Positions 52,674 through 62,173 of a DNA stretch of 64,000 nucleotides are shown in pieces. The position numbers and the translations under genes were made by a program. Origin of the DNA: an uncultured Atopobium sp. (GTDB lineage Bacteria; Actinomycetota; Coriobacteriia; Coriobacteriales; Atopobiaceae); assembly GCA_938028565.1 (NCBI GenBank), contig CALIZS010000046.1, positions 46,720-110,719 on the forward strand, in the 5' to 3' direction. Below the pieces are notes generated by a model. That model was given only the letters and a program-made list of their open reading frames with translations. It did not search any database and was not told the DNA's origin. Positions within the stretch are counted from its first letter, which is position 1, and the number at the start of each line of letters is the position of its first letter.

Positions 52674-53954
52674 CTACTTAAAGAAGCCCTCATAGTTGTG
52701 CATCTTAAGGTGGGACTCAATGGAAGAGAGTGTATCCATTGCAACACCGACCATAATCAGGACGGAAGTTCCACCAAACGCCTGTATCAACGAATCGCCT
52801 GTGAACCAGAAAATAATGGTTGGAACGATTGCAAGAACTGCCATAAAGATAGCACCGGGGAGGGTGACTCTGTCAATAACAGTCTTGATATACGTTGAAG
52901 TAGCAGTACCTGGACGAACACCAGGAATAAAGCCACCCTGCTTCTTAAGCTGGTCTGCTGTCTCCTCTGGATTGAACACCATTGAGGTGTAGAAGTATGC
53001 AAAGAAGACAATGAACATAACTGAGAGAACCCAGTTAACCCATCCAGAAGAAAGTGAAGTAGCAAGATTTTGAATCCACTCTACTCCTGGGAAGAACACA
53101 GCAACCTGAGCAGGAAGGTACAGGATTGCAGATGCAAAGATGATTGGCACAACGCCGGCAGTGTTTACCTTAATTGGAAGGTAAGTTGACTGACCACCCA
53201 TCATACGACGACCAACAACGCGCTTGGCATAGTTGATAGGAATACGACGCTGACCACGCTCAATGTAAACAATGAGCGGAATAATAGCGAGCATAACCAC
53301 AACAGTAACAACGGTAAGAACAATGTTTCCACGAGTAGCTACTGAAGAAATAAGGGCTGTTGGAAGTCCAGCCATGATGTTTGCAAAGATGATAAGACTC
53401 ATTCCGTTGCCAACACCCTGCTGAGTAATAACCTCACCAAGCCACATAATAATGATGGCACCAACTAGCATGGTAAAGACTACCAGGAAGTTTTCAAGTG
53501 CCTCAGGCACGCCCTCCATAGATGCAAAAGATACACCATAGCTCTTAAACAAGAACAGGTAACCAACTGCATTGAGCAGAGCTAAGCCAACCGTAAGATA
53601 ACGCGTGTACTGCGTAATCTTACGCTGGCCGCTCTCACCATCTTTAGCAAGTTCGCCAAGAGATGGAATAACGGACTGCATCATCTGGAAGATGATCTGA
53701 GCCGTAATGTAAGGCATGATGCCCAGACTGAAAACAGACATGCGAGAAAGAGCGCCACCCGAAAATAGGTTAAGCACGGCCATTGCGCCATTCTTAGCAA
53801 GACCATTCTGATAAACAGAAAGCATCTGCTGGAATGGAGCACCGGGCACAGGAAGATACGCACCAAAACGGTACAGAAGAAGAATCAGTACCGTAAGGAG
53901 AATCTTTCCCCTTAGTTCCGGAACACGAAATGCGTTGGCGATTCCTTTACTCAC
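52674..53954 (-). CDS. secY: Preprotein translocase subunit SecY
   Basis: 426 residues, ten membrane segments, with RFGAYLPVPG and GMSLIIFANI and the plug region. It starts with GTG at 53954, one base inside the rplO stop codon. It forms the protein-conducting channel with SecE. Confidence 0.96.
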   Translation of the reverse strand: MSKGIANAFRVPELRGKILLTVLILLLYRFGAYLPVPGAPFQQMLSVYQNGLAKNGAMAVLNLFSGGALSRMSVFSLGIMPYITAQIIFQMMQSVIPSLGELAKDGESGQRKITQYTRYLTVGLALLNAVGYLFLFKSYGVSFASMEGVPEALENFLVVFTMLVGAIIIMWLGEVITQQGVGNGMSLIIFANIMAGLPTALISSVATRGNIVLTVVTVVVMLAIIPLIVYIERGQRRIPINYAKRVVGRRMMGGQSTYLPIKVNTAGVVPIIFASAILYLPAQVAVFFPGVEWIQNLATSLSSGWVNWVLSVMFIVFFAYFYTSMVFNPEETADQLKKQGGFIPGVRPGTATSTYIKTVIDRVTLPGAIFMAVLAIVPTIIFWFTGDSLIQAFGGTSVLIMVGVAMDTLSSIESHLKMHNYEGFFK

Positions 53955-54400
53955 TACTCGGCCTCAACCTTTCCACCGGCCGCCTCGATCTTAGCCTTTG
54001 CGGAGGCGGAAACCTTGTCGACCTTAACAGTGAGCTTCTTAGAAAGCTCACCATCACCCAGAACCTTGACTGGGATGAAGTTGTACTTAATAACTCCCTT
54101 AGCAACCAGAGCCTCTGCGTCTACGGTCTCGCCATCTGCAAAGAGTGCATTCAGACGAGCAACGTTGACTGGAGCGTACTCAACACGGTTGTGGTTAGTG
54201 AAACCAGGAAGCTTAGGAAGACGCATAGCCAGTGGCTGCTGTCCACCCTCGAAGCCAGCGCCCTTGCCGCCACCAGAGCGGGAGAGCTGACCATTCATAC
54301 CGCGGCCGGCAAAAGTACCATTGCCTGAAGAATTACCGCGACCTACGCGCTTACGATTTTTGCGCGAACCCACTGCGGGGCGAAGATCATTGAGCTGCAT
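53954..54400 (-). CDS. rplO: 50S ribosomal protein L15
   Basis: 148 residues; LNDLRPAVGSRKNRKRVGRG start and GFEGGQQPLAMRLPKLPGF core. The stop overlaps the secY GTG. Confidence 0.97.
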   Translation of the reverse strand: MQLNDLRPAVGSRKNRKRVGRGNSSGNGTFAGRGMNGQLSRSGGGKGAGFEGGQQPLAMRLPKLPGFTNHNRVEYAPVNVARLNALFADGETVDAEALVAKGVIKYNFIPVKVLGDGELSKKLTVKVDKVSASAKAKIEAAGGKVEAE

Positions 54401-54411
54401 TATTACTACCT

Positions 54412-54597
54412 CTAGTTCTCTTCAACCTCGACAAGGTGCTTAACCTTGAAGATCATTCCACGAATGCTTGGGTTGTCAGGCTGCTCGACGGTATCGCCGA
54501 TCTTGTGGAGGCCGAGGGCCTTCACCGTAGCAGTCTGGTCCTTCTTGACGCCTGCAACAGCGCCACGGACAAGCTTGATGCTAAGGTTCTTAGCCAT
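54412..54597 (-). CDS. rpmD: 50S ribosomal protein L30
   Basis: 61 residues; SIKLVRGAVAGVKKDQTATV and LGLHKIGDTVEQPDNP. Normal length for bacterial L30. Starts 2 bp after rpsE. Confidence 0.96.
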   Translation of the reverse strand: MAKNLSIKLVRGAVAGVKKDQTATVKALGLHKIGDTVEQPDNPSIRGMIFKVKHLVEVEEN

Positions 54598-54599
54598 CG

Positions 54600-55121
54600 T
54601 TAGTTCTCCTTTCCGACGAACATATCGCCGACGGTTAGGCCACGACGCTCAGCTGCTTCTTCTGGGCTGGAAAGCTCCTTCAGACCCTCAGCTGCTGCCT
54701 TAATCATGTTCAGAGCGTTGTCGGTACCAAGGGACTTAGAAAGTACATTGGTGATACCTGCAAGCTCGAAGAGTGGACGAATAGGACCGCCAGCAATAAC
54801 ACCAGTACCCTCAAATGCAGGCTTAATAAGAACAGAACCTGCACCGTAGTGACCAGTGACTGCGTGTGGTACGGAACCAGTCTCGGTCAGTGGGACCTTG
54901 AACATGTTCCTCTTTGCGTCCTCGACGCCCTTCTGAATTGCCAGAGGTACCTCAGCGGAACGACCCTGGCCAATACCAACGTTACCCTTACCGTCGCCAA
55001 CGACTACCAGAGCAACGAGTGACATACGGCGGCCACCCTTGACGGTCTTGGAAACGCGGTGAATATAAACGACGCGCTCCTGAAGATCCGTATCCTGCTG
55101 GCGCTTACGATCACGTGCCAT
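54600..55121 (-). CDS. rpsE: 30S ribosomal protein S5
   Basis: 173 residues; LQERVVYIHRVSKTVKGG, GDGKGNVGIGQG and ALNMIKAAAEGL. Involved in decoding accuracy on the 30S. Confidence 0.97.
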   Translation of the reverse strand: MARDRKRQQDTDLQERVVYIHRVSKTVKGGRRMSLVALVVVGDGKGNVGIGQGRSAEVPLAIQKGVEDAKRNMFKVPLTETGSVPHAVTGHYGAGSVLIKPAFEGTGVIAGGPIRPLFELAGITNVLSKSLGTDNALNMIKAAAEGLKELSSPEEAAERRGLTVGDMFVGKEN

Positions 55122-55130
55122 TGAATCCTC

Positions 55131-55499
55131 CTAGAACTTCAGGCCCGCGTTGCGGGCGCCATCTGCCAAAGCCTTGACGCGGCCGTGATAGAGACGGCCA
55201 CCACGGTCAAAAGTGACCTCAGTGACGTTCTTCTCGGCAGCGCGCTTACCGATAAGCTCACCTACGAACTCAGCTGCCTCCTTGTTGGAGCCAACCTTGC
55301 CAGTAGAACGGAACTCTGGGTCAAGCGTAGAGGCAGAGCAGAGAGTTCTTCCAGAAGCGTCGTCAATAAGCTGTGCATAAATGTTTGCGTTTGTGCGGTG
55401 AACTGCAAGACGCGGACGCTCAGGTGTACCAAAGACCTTGGCACGTACGCGGCGCTTGCGGCGTTCAAGACCCGCCTTTTTCGCCTGCTGCTTGTTCAT
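55131..55499 (-). CDS. rplR: 50S ribosomal protein L18
   Basis: 122 residues; RRKRRVRAKVFGTPERPRL and DRGGRLYHGRVKALADGAR. Binds 5S rRNA. Before it (55500-55567) lies a hairpin CCATCACC/GGTGATGG without a T-run. Confidence 0.97.
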   Translation of the reverse strand: MNKQQAKKAGLERRKRRVRAKVFGTPERPRLAVHRTNANIYAQLIDDASGRTLCSASTLDPEFRSTGKVGSNKEAAEFVGELIGKRAAEKNVTEVTFDRGGRLYHGRVKALADGARNAGLKF

Positions 55500-55567
55500 T
55501 CCTTCTCCTTAGAGACATGCCATCACCTAACGGGGTGATGGTCTTTTAGCCTAAAAGTAGGGTTGCT

Positions 55568-56104
55568 TTACTTAGCAGCCTTACCGAGCTTCCTGCGGAT
55601 GTGCTCACCTTCGTAGTGAATGCCCTTGCCCTTGTAAGGCTCTGGTGGACGCTTCATACGAATCTCAGCTGCAACCTGGCCGACCTTCTCCTTAGAAATA
55701 CCCTTAACGGCAAGGTGAGTGTTATCAGGTACCTCAAAGCTAATGCCCTCAGGTGCAACATAGAGAACTGGGTGAGAATAACCAAGGGAAAGGTCAAGAT
55801 CCTTGCCCTTAAGTGCTACACGGTAACCAACGCCGGTGAGCTCGAGCTTCTTCTCGAAGCCCTCAGAGACACCAACAACCATGTTGTGAATAAGGGTACG
55901 GACAAGACCCTGCTGAGCATTGGACTCAGAGGACTCGTCAACGCGAGTAACGAGAATCTCCTCGCCCTCCTGAGCGATAGCAACCAGCTCAGAGAAAGTA
56001 CGAGTCAGCTCGCCCTTAGAACCCTTAACGGTAACGGTGGTGTTATCAACTGTCACAGTGACTCCAGCAGGAATCTGGACAGGCTTCTTACCAATACGAG
56101 ACAC
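55568..56104 (-). CDS. rplF: 50S ribosomal protein L6
   Basis: 178 residues; MSRIGKKPVQIPAGV start and the RPPEPYKGKGIHY signature. Two related halves as in all L6. Confidence 0.97.
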   Translation of the reverse strand: MSRIGKKPVQIPAGVTVTVDNTTVTVKGSKGELTRTFSELVAIAQEGEEILVTRVDESSESNAQQGLVRTLIHNMVVGVSEGFEKKLELTGVGYRVALKGKDLDLSLGYSHPVLYVAPEGISFEVPDNTHLAVKGISKEKVGQVAAEIRMKRPPEPYKGKGIHYEGEHIRRKLGKAAK

Positions 56105-56131
56105 GGCTGTCTCCTTTCATTCCTGTCAGAT

Positions 56132-56530
56132 TTACCAAACGTAAGCGATGACCTCGCCGCCAACGCCGTTCTTACGAGCGTCGCGGTCGCACATCATGCC
56201 CTTAGAAGTGGAAACCACTGCAGTACCAAGACCACCAAGAACGCGTGGAAGCTTCTCAGCGGTGGAGTAAATGCGCAGACCAGGCTTGGAAATACGACGA
56301 ATGCCGCGGATAACCTTAGCGCGCTTCTTACCATACTTAAGGGTGATGTGAAGAGTCTTCTGAGGCTTAGTATCCTCAACAGTGTAACCCTCGACATAGC
56401 CCTCTTCGGTGATGACGCGAGCAATCTCAACGAGCACCTTGCTCGATGGCATGGATACGGAATCCTTGCCAGCTGAGTTTGCGTTACGAATACGCGTCAG
56501 CATGTCTGAAATGGGATCGGTAATTTTCAT
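56132..56530 (-). CDS. rpsH: 30S ribosomal protein S8
   Basis: 132 residues; DPISDMLTRIRNA and the STSKGMMCDRDARKNGVGG end. In E. coli S8 represses this operon; a binding site here cannot be judged by eye. Confidence 0.97.
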   Translation of the reverse strand: MKITDPISDMLTRIRNANSAGKDSVSMPSSKVLVEIARVITEEGYVEGYTVEDTKPQKTLHITLKYGKKRAKVIRGIRRISKPGLRIYSTAEKLPRVLGGLGTAVVSTSKGMMCDRDARKNGVGGEVIAYVW

Positions 56531-56619
56531 TTGATCCTTCTCCTTCGTTAATGATGAAACTGCGTGTCTGGTTCATCTACACCCGTGGCGCAGATGCCTT
56601 GACGCCAGAGCCCTGAGTC

Positions 56620-56805
56620 CTACCAGCTTGCCTTGCGGACACCAGGAAGCTCGCCCTTGCTCGCTAGCTCACGGAAGCACACACGGCACAGACCAAACTT
56701 GCGGTAAACGGAGTGGGGACGTCCACAACGCTGGCAACGGTTCTGTGTGCGCGTAGAGTACTTCGGCTCACGCGAGGCTTTGACGATCATCGAAGTCTTA
56801 GCCAC
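56620..56805 (-). CDS. rpsN: 30S ribosomal protein S14, zinc type
   Basis: 61 residues from GTG 56805, behind GAAGGAGG; the upstream frame to 56856 is not used. Zinc cysteines CQRC ... CRVC identify the short zinc-binding form. In the 56806-56929 gap to rplE are four small hairpins in tandem. Confidence 0.94.
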   Translation of the reverse strand: MAKTSMIVKASREPKYSTRTQNRCQRCGRPHSVYRKFGLCRVCFRELASKGELPGVRKASW

Positions 56806-56929
56806 AAATCCTCCTTCAAAATGCAACTTGGCGAACGCCAAGATGACTTCAAACAATAGTGCTGGTGACTATGTCACCCGGCATCGAAGATGCCAACAGG
56901 AATGCGCTTAATTTAAGCGCAGGTAAAAG

Positions 56930-57490
56930 TTAGTCCTGCTTGAATGGGAAGTGGAAGGCGTCGAGAAGTGCCTTACCCTCCTCATTGGTCTTAGCGGTGG
57001 TGACAATGGTAATGTCCATACCGCGGGTGTGGTCCATCTTGTCAAAGTCAATCTCTGGGAAGATGAGCTGCTCGGTTACGCCCATGGAGAAGTTACCACG
57101 GCCGTCGAAGCTCTTAGCAGAGATACCACGGAAGTCGCGAATACGAGGAATTGCAACTGCGATCAGACGATCCAGGAACTCCCACATACGATCGCCACGA
57201 AGGGTAACTTTAGCGCCGATTGGCATACCCTGGCGAAGCTTAAAGGTTGCGATAGACTTGCGAGCGTGTGTAACAAGTGGCTGCTGACCAGTAATGGTAC
57301 GGAGGTCGTTTACAGCGCCGTCGATTGCCTTAGCGTCTGTAGCTGCCTCGCCAACACCCATGTTGACAACAATCTTCTCAAACTTAGGAATCTGGTTAAC
57401 GTTGGTGTAACCAAATTTCTCCTTCAGAGCGTCACGCACAGATGCGTAGTAAAGCTCTTTAAGGCGAGGGGTGTACTTCTCGTCTGCCAT
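56930..57490 (-). CDS. rplE: 50S ribosomal protein L5
   Basis: 186 residues; IPKFEKIVVNMGVGEA and RDFRGISAKSFDGRGNFSMG. Binds 5S rRNA. It appears to start a new transcript, because a terminator and a 304-bp gap separate it from rplX. Confidence 0.96.
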   Translation of the reverse strand: MADEKYTPRLKELYYASVRDALKEKFGYTNVNQIPKFEKIVVNMGVGEAATDAKAIDGAVNDLRTITGQQPLVTHARKSIATFKLRQGMPIGAKVTLRGDRMWEFLDRLIAVAIPRIRDFRGISAKSFDGRGNFSMGVTEQLIFPEIDFDKMDHTRGMDITIVTTAKTNEEGKALLDAFHFPFKQD

Positions 57491-57794
57491 GGTTTCTCCT
57501 TAACTCTTGGGGTTTTAAGTGCGGGGATCGCCTCGCACCTCCTAGTTTGGCGAACTAGGAGCCATCTGCATCCTCGAGACATACGTGTCCCATAGAAAGA
57601 CGCAATGAACAATATTAGACCTTATTGAGCAAAAATGGGACGAGAATTTCAAGCTAGCTGATATTTTTTCGTGTCATCACACGACTTACACACCACACCG
57701 CACTTCTCGCCCAAAAAGAAAACCCCGCTATCTGATGATAACGGGGTTTGAAGTAGCTCTGAGATGTTTCTACAAAGCGAGAAACACGTATAAC
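57491..57794 (-). other. Intergenic region between rplX and rplE, leader of the second ribosomal transcript
   Basis: It contains a hairpin CTCCTAGTT/AACTAGGAG (57539-57547 with 57553-57561) whose minus-strand arm includes an AGGAGG, one octamer complement (57704-57711) and the terminator below. A promoter on the minus strand is likely; TTGAAA then 18 bp then TCAATA is one candidate, but I am not sure. Confidence 0.55.
57712..57750 (-). terminator. Terminator after rplX
   Basis: On the minus strand AAACCCCG pairs with CGGGGTTT, extended by a small inner pair, and is followed by TTCTTTTTGG. Confidence 0.88.
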
Positions 57795-58112
57795 TTAGAG
57801 CTCAGCGCCTGACTTCTTGGAGACGCGGACCTTAGTGCCGTCCTCCTTGATCAGGTAGCCAACACGAGTTGGCTTGTCGGTCTTAGGGTCGATAAGAGCA
57901 ACATTGGAAGCGTCGATTGCTGCCTCTGCCTCAACGATGCCACCCTGCTGGTTAGCTGCGTTTGGCTTGACATGGCGCTTTGCAATTGCAACGCCCTCAA
58001 CGACAACCTTGTTCTTCTCTGGATATACGCGAAGAACCTCGCCGCGCTTACCCTTGTCCTTACCAGTGAGGACCTCGACCTTGTCGCCCTTCTTGATCTT
58101 CATCTTAGGCAT
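57795..58112 (-). CDS. rplX: 50S ribosomal protein L24
   Basis: 105 residues; KIKKGDKVEVLTGKDKGKRG KOW motif. Last gene of the first ribosomal transcript. Confidence 0.96.
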   Translation of the reverse strand: MPKMKIKKGDKVEVLTGKDKGKRGEVLRVYPEKNKVVVEGVAIAKRHVKPNAANQQGGIVEAEAAIDASNVALIDPKTDKPTRVGYLIKEDGTKVRVSKKSGAEL

Positions 58113-58123
58113 GTCGTTCCTCC

Positions 58124-58492
58124 TTAAAGGGTCTCAGGTGCAAGTGAGACAATCTTCATGTACTTGTGGTCGCGCAGCTCGCGAGCGACTGGTCCAAAGA
58201 TACGAGTACCCTTGGGCTCACCCTCTTTGTTAACAAGAACGCATGCGTTCTGGTCAAAGCGGATGTAGCTACCGTCCTTGCGACGGGTGTCCTTAGCGGT
58301 ACGAACGATGACGCAGCGAACAATGTCGCCCTTCTTCACCGAACCACCTGGAGTAGCCTCCTGGACAGCGCCAATGATGACGTCGGCAAGGCCGGCGTAA
58401 CGACGCTTGGAGCCACCAAGGACCTTGACGCACTTTACGCGCCTTGCGCCGCTGTTGTCAGCGACGTTGAGAATGGTCTCCATCTGAATCAT
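58124..58492 (-). CDS. rplN: 50S ribosomal protein L14
   Basis: 122 residues; NVADNSGARRVKCVKVLGGS and RIFGPVARELR. In front of it (58493-58602) an extended hairpin ATTTCTCA...TGAGAAAT with an inner GTGCGC/GCGCAC stem lies close to the ribosome site. Confidence 0.97.
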   Translation of the reverse strand: MIQMETILNVADNSGARRVKCVKVLGGSKRRYAGLADVIIGAVQEATPGGSVKKGDIVRCVIVRTAKDTRRKDGSYIRFDQNACVLVNKEGEPKGTRIFGPVARELRDHKYMKIVSLAPETL

Positions 58493-58602
58493 GTGACGTT
58501 CCTCCGGAACCTAATTTCTCAGAGGTGCGCGTATTTGCGCACATGAGAAATAATGATAGATACAAAACTAGGTTGAGCTAAAAGCTGTTTCCTAGGTGCT
58601 AA

Positions 58603-58869
58603 TTACTTAGCGCGCTCAACGATCTCTGCGAGACGCCAACGCTTGGTCTTGGAAAGAGGACGAGTCTCCATGACGCGGACGGTATCGCCCAGACCAGCCT
58701 CGTTGTTCTCATCGTGAACGTGAAGCTTCTTGCCGATGGTCATCATCTTGCCATACTTGGGGTGGTGCTTACGGTACGTAATCTCTACCGTAATCGTCTT
58801 GTCGCCAGAGATGGAGACGACGAGTCCGGTACGAACCTTACGCGCATTTCTGCTTTCGGTCTCTGCCAT
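58603..58869 (-). CDS. rpsQ: 30S ribosomal protein S17
   Basis: 88 residues; GLVVSISGDKTITVEI and RPLSKTKRW. Primary 16S rRNA binder. Confidence 0.97.
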   Translation of the reverse strand: MAETESRNARKVRTGLVVSISGDKTITVEITYRKHHPKYGKMMTIGKKLHVHDENNEAGLGDTVRVMETRPLSKTKRWRLAEIVERAK

Positions 58870-58886
58870 AACTTATCTCCTGCGAT

Positions 58887-59102
58887 CTAGTTCTGCTCTG
58901 CGGATGCTTCCGCAGCAATTTGACGGGTGCGCATCTCGGTCTGAACGCGAGCAATGTCACGCTTAACAGCCTTGACACGAGCGGTGTTGTCCAGCTGGCT
59001 GGTTGCCATCTGGAAACGAAGATTAAAGAGCTCTGCGCGGCCTTCCTCGAGTTTCTTAGCGAGGTCTGCATCGCTCATAGCCTTGATTTCGGTGTACTTC
59101 AT
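58887..59102 (-). CDS. rpmC: 50S ribosomal protein L29
   Basis: 71 residues; ELFNLRFQMATSQLDNTARV. Its ATG shares a base with the rplP TAA. Confidence 0.96.
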   Translation of the reverse strand: MKYTEIKAMSDADLAKKLEEGRAELFNLRFQMATSQLDNTARVKAVKRDIARVQTEMRTRQIAAEASAEQN

Positions 59103-59527
59103 TAGTTCTCACCGTCCTGATCGGCCTTGGAGACAATCTTGGTCTTGATTGGAAGCTTGTGCTGAGCAAGACGAAGAGCCTCACGAGCAACTTCCTCTGG
59201 TACGCCATCAATCTCGAACATGATACGACCAGGCTTAACAACTGCTACCCACTCTTCTGGGTTACCCTTACCGGAACCCATGCGAGTCTCTGCAGGCTTC
59301 TTGGTGATTGGCTTATCTGGGAAGATAGTGATCCAAACCTTACCGCCACGCTTCATCTCACGGGTGAGAGCAATACGAGCAGCCTCAATCTGGCGGTTAG
59401 TAATCCAGTGAGCCTCCTCTGCACGGATACCCCAGGAACCAAAATGCAGCTGGGTGTTACCCTTTGCCTGGCCCTTCATGGAACCGCGCTGTACCTTACG
59501 GTGCAATACACGCTTTGGAGCAAGCAT
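59102..59527 (-). CDS. rplP: 50S ribosomal protein L16
   Basis: 141 residues; MLAPKRVLHRKVQRG start and RMGSGKGNPEEWVAVVKPG. TAATG junctions join it to rpsC and rpmC. Confidence 0.97.
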   Translation of the reverse strand: MLAPKRVLHRKVQRGSMKGQAKGNTQLHFGSWGIRAEEAHWITNRQIEAARIALTREMKRGGKVWITIFPDKPITKKPAETRMGSGKGNPEEWVAVVKPGRIMFEIDGVPEEVAREALRLAQHKLPIKTKIVSKADQDGEN

Positions 59528-60237
59528 TAACGGCCCCTCCTCTCATTGCGAGCACGACGAGGACGAGCGGAGCCCTCAAGAGCTGGGTTAGGTGTTGGCT
59601 GTCCAGGCATCTTCTCGCCGTAATAAATCCAAACCTTGATACCAACAGCGCCCATGGTGGTGCGACCTGTAGCGGTACCATAGCCGATTGCAGCACGAAG
59701 GGTGTGCAGAGGCACGCGACCCTCACGGTACCACTCACGGCGGCCCATCTCAGCACCGTTCAGACGACCGGAGCACTGGATACGAATACCCTTAGCGCCA
59801 GCCTTACGAGCGGACTGAACAGCCTTACGCATAGCGCGACGGAAAGCGACACGCTGCTCAAGCTGCTCTGCGATGGACTGAGCAACAAGGTTTGCGTCAA
59901 GCTCAGGACGCTTAACCTCGACAACATCAACGTTGACCTGACCCTTGCCGACCTTAGCAACACGCTCAAGATCTGCACGAAGTCCGTCAATCTCTGCACC
60001 CTTCTTGCCAATGACAATACCAGGACGTGCGGAGAAAATAGTTACTTTGACCTTATCGCCAGCGCGCTCGATATCAATACGAGCAACAGCTGCCTTCTCA
60101 AGGCGCTTCTCAAGATACTTGCGGATAGCAAGATCGTTGCCGAGCTGCTCGGCGTAGTCCTTATCGGCGTACCAACGAGAACGCCAGCTCTCGGTTACAC
60201 CAAGACGGAAGCCTGTAGGCTGTACTTTCTGACCCAT
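59527..60237 (-). CDS. rpsC: 30S ribosomal protein S3
   Basis: 236 residues; MGQKVQPTGFRLGVTESW start, a KH domain (PGIVIGKKGAEI) and IKVWIYYGE. Confidence 0.97.
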   Translation of the reverse strand: MGQKVQPTGFRLGVTESWRSRWYADKDYAEQLGNDLAIRKYLEKRLEKAAVARIDIERAGDKVKVTIFSARPGIVIGKKGAEIDGLRADLERVAKVGKGQVNVDVVEVKRPELDANLVAQSIAEQLEQRVAFRRAMRKAVQSARKAGAKGIRIQCSGRLNGAEMGRREWYREGRVPLHTLRAAIGYGTATGRTTMGAVGIKVWIYYGEKMPGQPTPNPALEGSARPRRARNERRGR

Positions 60238-60239
60238 TC

Positions 60240-60602
60240 CTACGCCTCCTTTCGAGGTGCAACGACAACGGTAATGTGGCTCATGCGCTTGTTAATGCGG
60301 GAAGCCGAACCCTTTGCACGAGGGCGAATACGCTTAAGCGTTGGGCCTTCGTCAACAAAAGCGGTCTTGACTACCAGGTTGTTAGCACGGAGACCATTGT
60401 TGTTCTCGGCGTTAGCAACTGCGGAGCGCAGAACCTTAGCAATATCAGTTGCGGCAGCGCGAGTCGAGAACTGAAGAACCTCAAGGGCCTTCTCGACAGA
60501 CTTACCGCGGACAAGCGCGACAACTGCGCGAGCCTTACGAGGAGCAACGCGAACATACTTAGCTGTTGCGCGAACCTCAATAGAATCGGTGTTCTTAGCC
60601 AT
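60240..60602 (-). CDS. rplV: 50S ribosomal protein L22
   Basis: 120 residues; AKYVRVAPRKARAVVALVRG and RPRAKGSASRINKRMSHITV. Its loop lines the exit tunnel. Confidence 0.97.
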   Translation of the reverse strand: MAKNTDSIEVRATAKYVRVAPRKARAVVALVRGKSVEKALEVLQFSTRAAATDIAKVLRSAVANAENNNGLRANNLVVKTAFVDEGPTLKRIRPRAKGSASRINKRMSHITVVVAPRKEA

Positions 60603-60616
60603 TTACTACACTCCCC

Positions 60617-60877
60617 CTATTTGGCCTTGTGACCGCGGAAGGTACGGGATGGGGAGAACTCGCCCAACTTGTGACCAACCATGGACTCAGTGACGTACAC
60701 AGGTACATGCTTACGACCATCGTGAACAGCGATGGTGTGACCGACCATCTCAGGGAAGATGGTTGAGGAACGTGACCAAGTCTTGATAACGTCCTTCTTG
60801 CCAGCCTCGTTCATTGCAGCGACACGCGCAAGGAGGCGAGTCTCCACAAAGGGGCCTTTTTTGAGACTTCTGCTCAT
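60617..60877 (-). CDS. rpsS: 30S ribosomal protein S19
   Basis: 86 residues; RSLKKGPFVE and VYVTESMVGHKLGEFSPSR. Confidence 0.97.
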   Translation of the reverse strand: MSRSLKKGPFVETRLLARVAAMNEAGKKDVIKTWSRSSTIFPEMVGHTIAVHDGRKHVPVYVTESMVGHKLGEFSPSRTFRGHKAK

Positions 60878-60898
60878 TTATCTACTCCTACTCGTGTC

Positions 60899-61735
60899 TT
60901 ACTTGGACTTACGACGGCGAATGATCAGGCGGTTAGAAGCCTTCTTCGGGTCGCGGGTCTTATAACCCTTGGTTGGCTTACCCCATGGGGTGACGGAAGG
61001 ACGACCAGAAGTGTGGTTCTTACCTTCACCACCGCCGTGTGGGTGGTCAACAGGGTTCATGACAGTACCACGGACGGTAGGACGGACGCCTGCCCAACGG
61101 GAACGACCAGCCTTACCAACAACAATGTTGGAGTGCTCAGCGTTACCAACCTCACCGATGGTTGCACGGCAGGTCAGAAGAACACGACGGAGCTCGGAGG
61201 AAGGCATACGCAGAACTGCATAGCCGTTGTCCTTACCCATGAGCTGGACGGAAGTACCAGCAGCACGTGCCATTGCAGCACCCTTGCCAGGCTGGAACTC
61301 AACTGCGTGAACAAGAGTACCTACTGGAATCTGCTCAAGAGTGGTGCAGTTACCAGGCTTGATGTCGATGTCCTTGGTACCAGAGAGAACGGTGTCACCG
61401 ACGCTCAGGCCCTCTGGGCAAAGGATGTATGCCTTTGCGCCGTCTGCATAGTGCAGAAGAGCAATACGAGCGGAACGGTTAGGATCGTACTCAACAGTAG
61501 CGACCTTAGCTGGGATGTCATCCTTGCGACGCTTGAAATCGATACGACGGTACTGGCGCTTGTGGCCACCACCCTGGTGACGGGTAGTGATGCGGCCATT
61601 GTTGTTGCGGCCAGCCTTCTTTGGCAGAGGCTCGAGAAGGGACTTCTCGGGCTTATCAGTTGTAATCTCAGCAAAGTCTGAGATTGTCTGGAAGCGCCTG
61701 CCTGCGCTTGTTGGCTTTAGATGCCTAACTGCCAT
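60899..61735 (-). CDS. rplB: 50S ribosomal protein L2
   Basis: 278 residues; KPTSAGRRF, GRNNNGRITTRHQGGGHK and PVDHPHGGGEGK near the catalytic centre. The 138-bp gap to rplW holds GC-rich hairpins (CCGCGC/GCGCGG; CCCGTGCCTC/GAGGTACGGG) without T-runs. Confidence 0.97.
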   Translation of the reverse strand: MAVRHLKPTSAGRRFQTISDFAEITTDKPEKSLLEPLPKKAGRNNNGRITTRHQGGGHKRQYRRIDFKRRKDDIPAKVATVEYDPNRSARIALLHYADGAKAYILCPEGLSVGDTVLSGTKDIDIKPGNCTTLEQIPVGTLVHAVEFQPGKGAAMARAAGTSVQLMGKDNGYAVLRMPSSELRRVLLTCRATIGEVGNAEHSNIVVGKAGRSRWAGVRPTVRGTVMNPVDHPHGGGEGKNHTSGRPSVTPWGKPTKGYKTRDPKKASNRLIIRRRKSK

Positions 61736-61873
61736 AAACAGTATCCCTTTCTTCTCCGTTGGCTAGCCCGCTTAAGGGAAAGTCGAGCTAACACCGGATT
61801 ACCACGGTACCGCGCGTATCTACTATGCGCGGCATACGAACCCGTACCTCAAAAGAGGCACGGGAGAAAAACC

Positions 61874-62173
61874 TTACTCAGCAGAGTTATTACCGAAGAT
61901 CTCGATAGTCTCACCAGCAGCGAGGGTAACAATAGCCTTCTTCCACTGGCGGGTCTTGCCTGCCTGCTGATAACGTACACGCTTGTTCTTTGGCTTAACA
62001 GAAAGTGTGTTTACCTTGGTGACGTGTACAGAGAAGAGCTTCTCTACAGCTGCAGCAATCTCTTCTTTACCTGCGTTACGAGCAACCTCAAAAGTGTACT
62101 TGCCCTGCTCCATCAGATCGAAAGCACGCTCTGAAACGATAGGACGAATGATGACCTCATAAGGAGAGTTCAT
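61874..62173 (-). CDS. rplW: 50S ribosomal protein L23
   Basis: 99 residues; IIRPIVSERAFDLMEQGKYTF and VNTLSVKPKNKR. Docking site for nascent-chain factors. TAATG junction with rplD. Confidence 0.96.
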   Translation of the reverse strand: MNSPYEVIIRPIVSERAFDLMEQGKYTFEVARNAGKEEIAAAVEKLFSVHVTKVNTLSVKPKNKRVRYQQAGKTRQWKKAIVTLAAGETIEIFGNNSAE

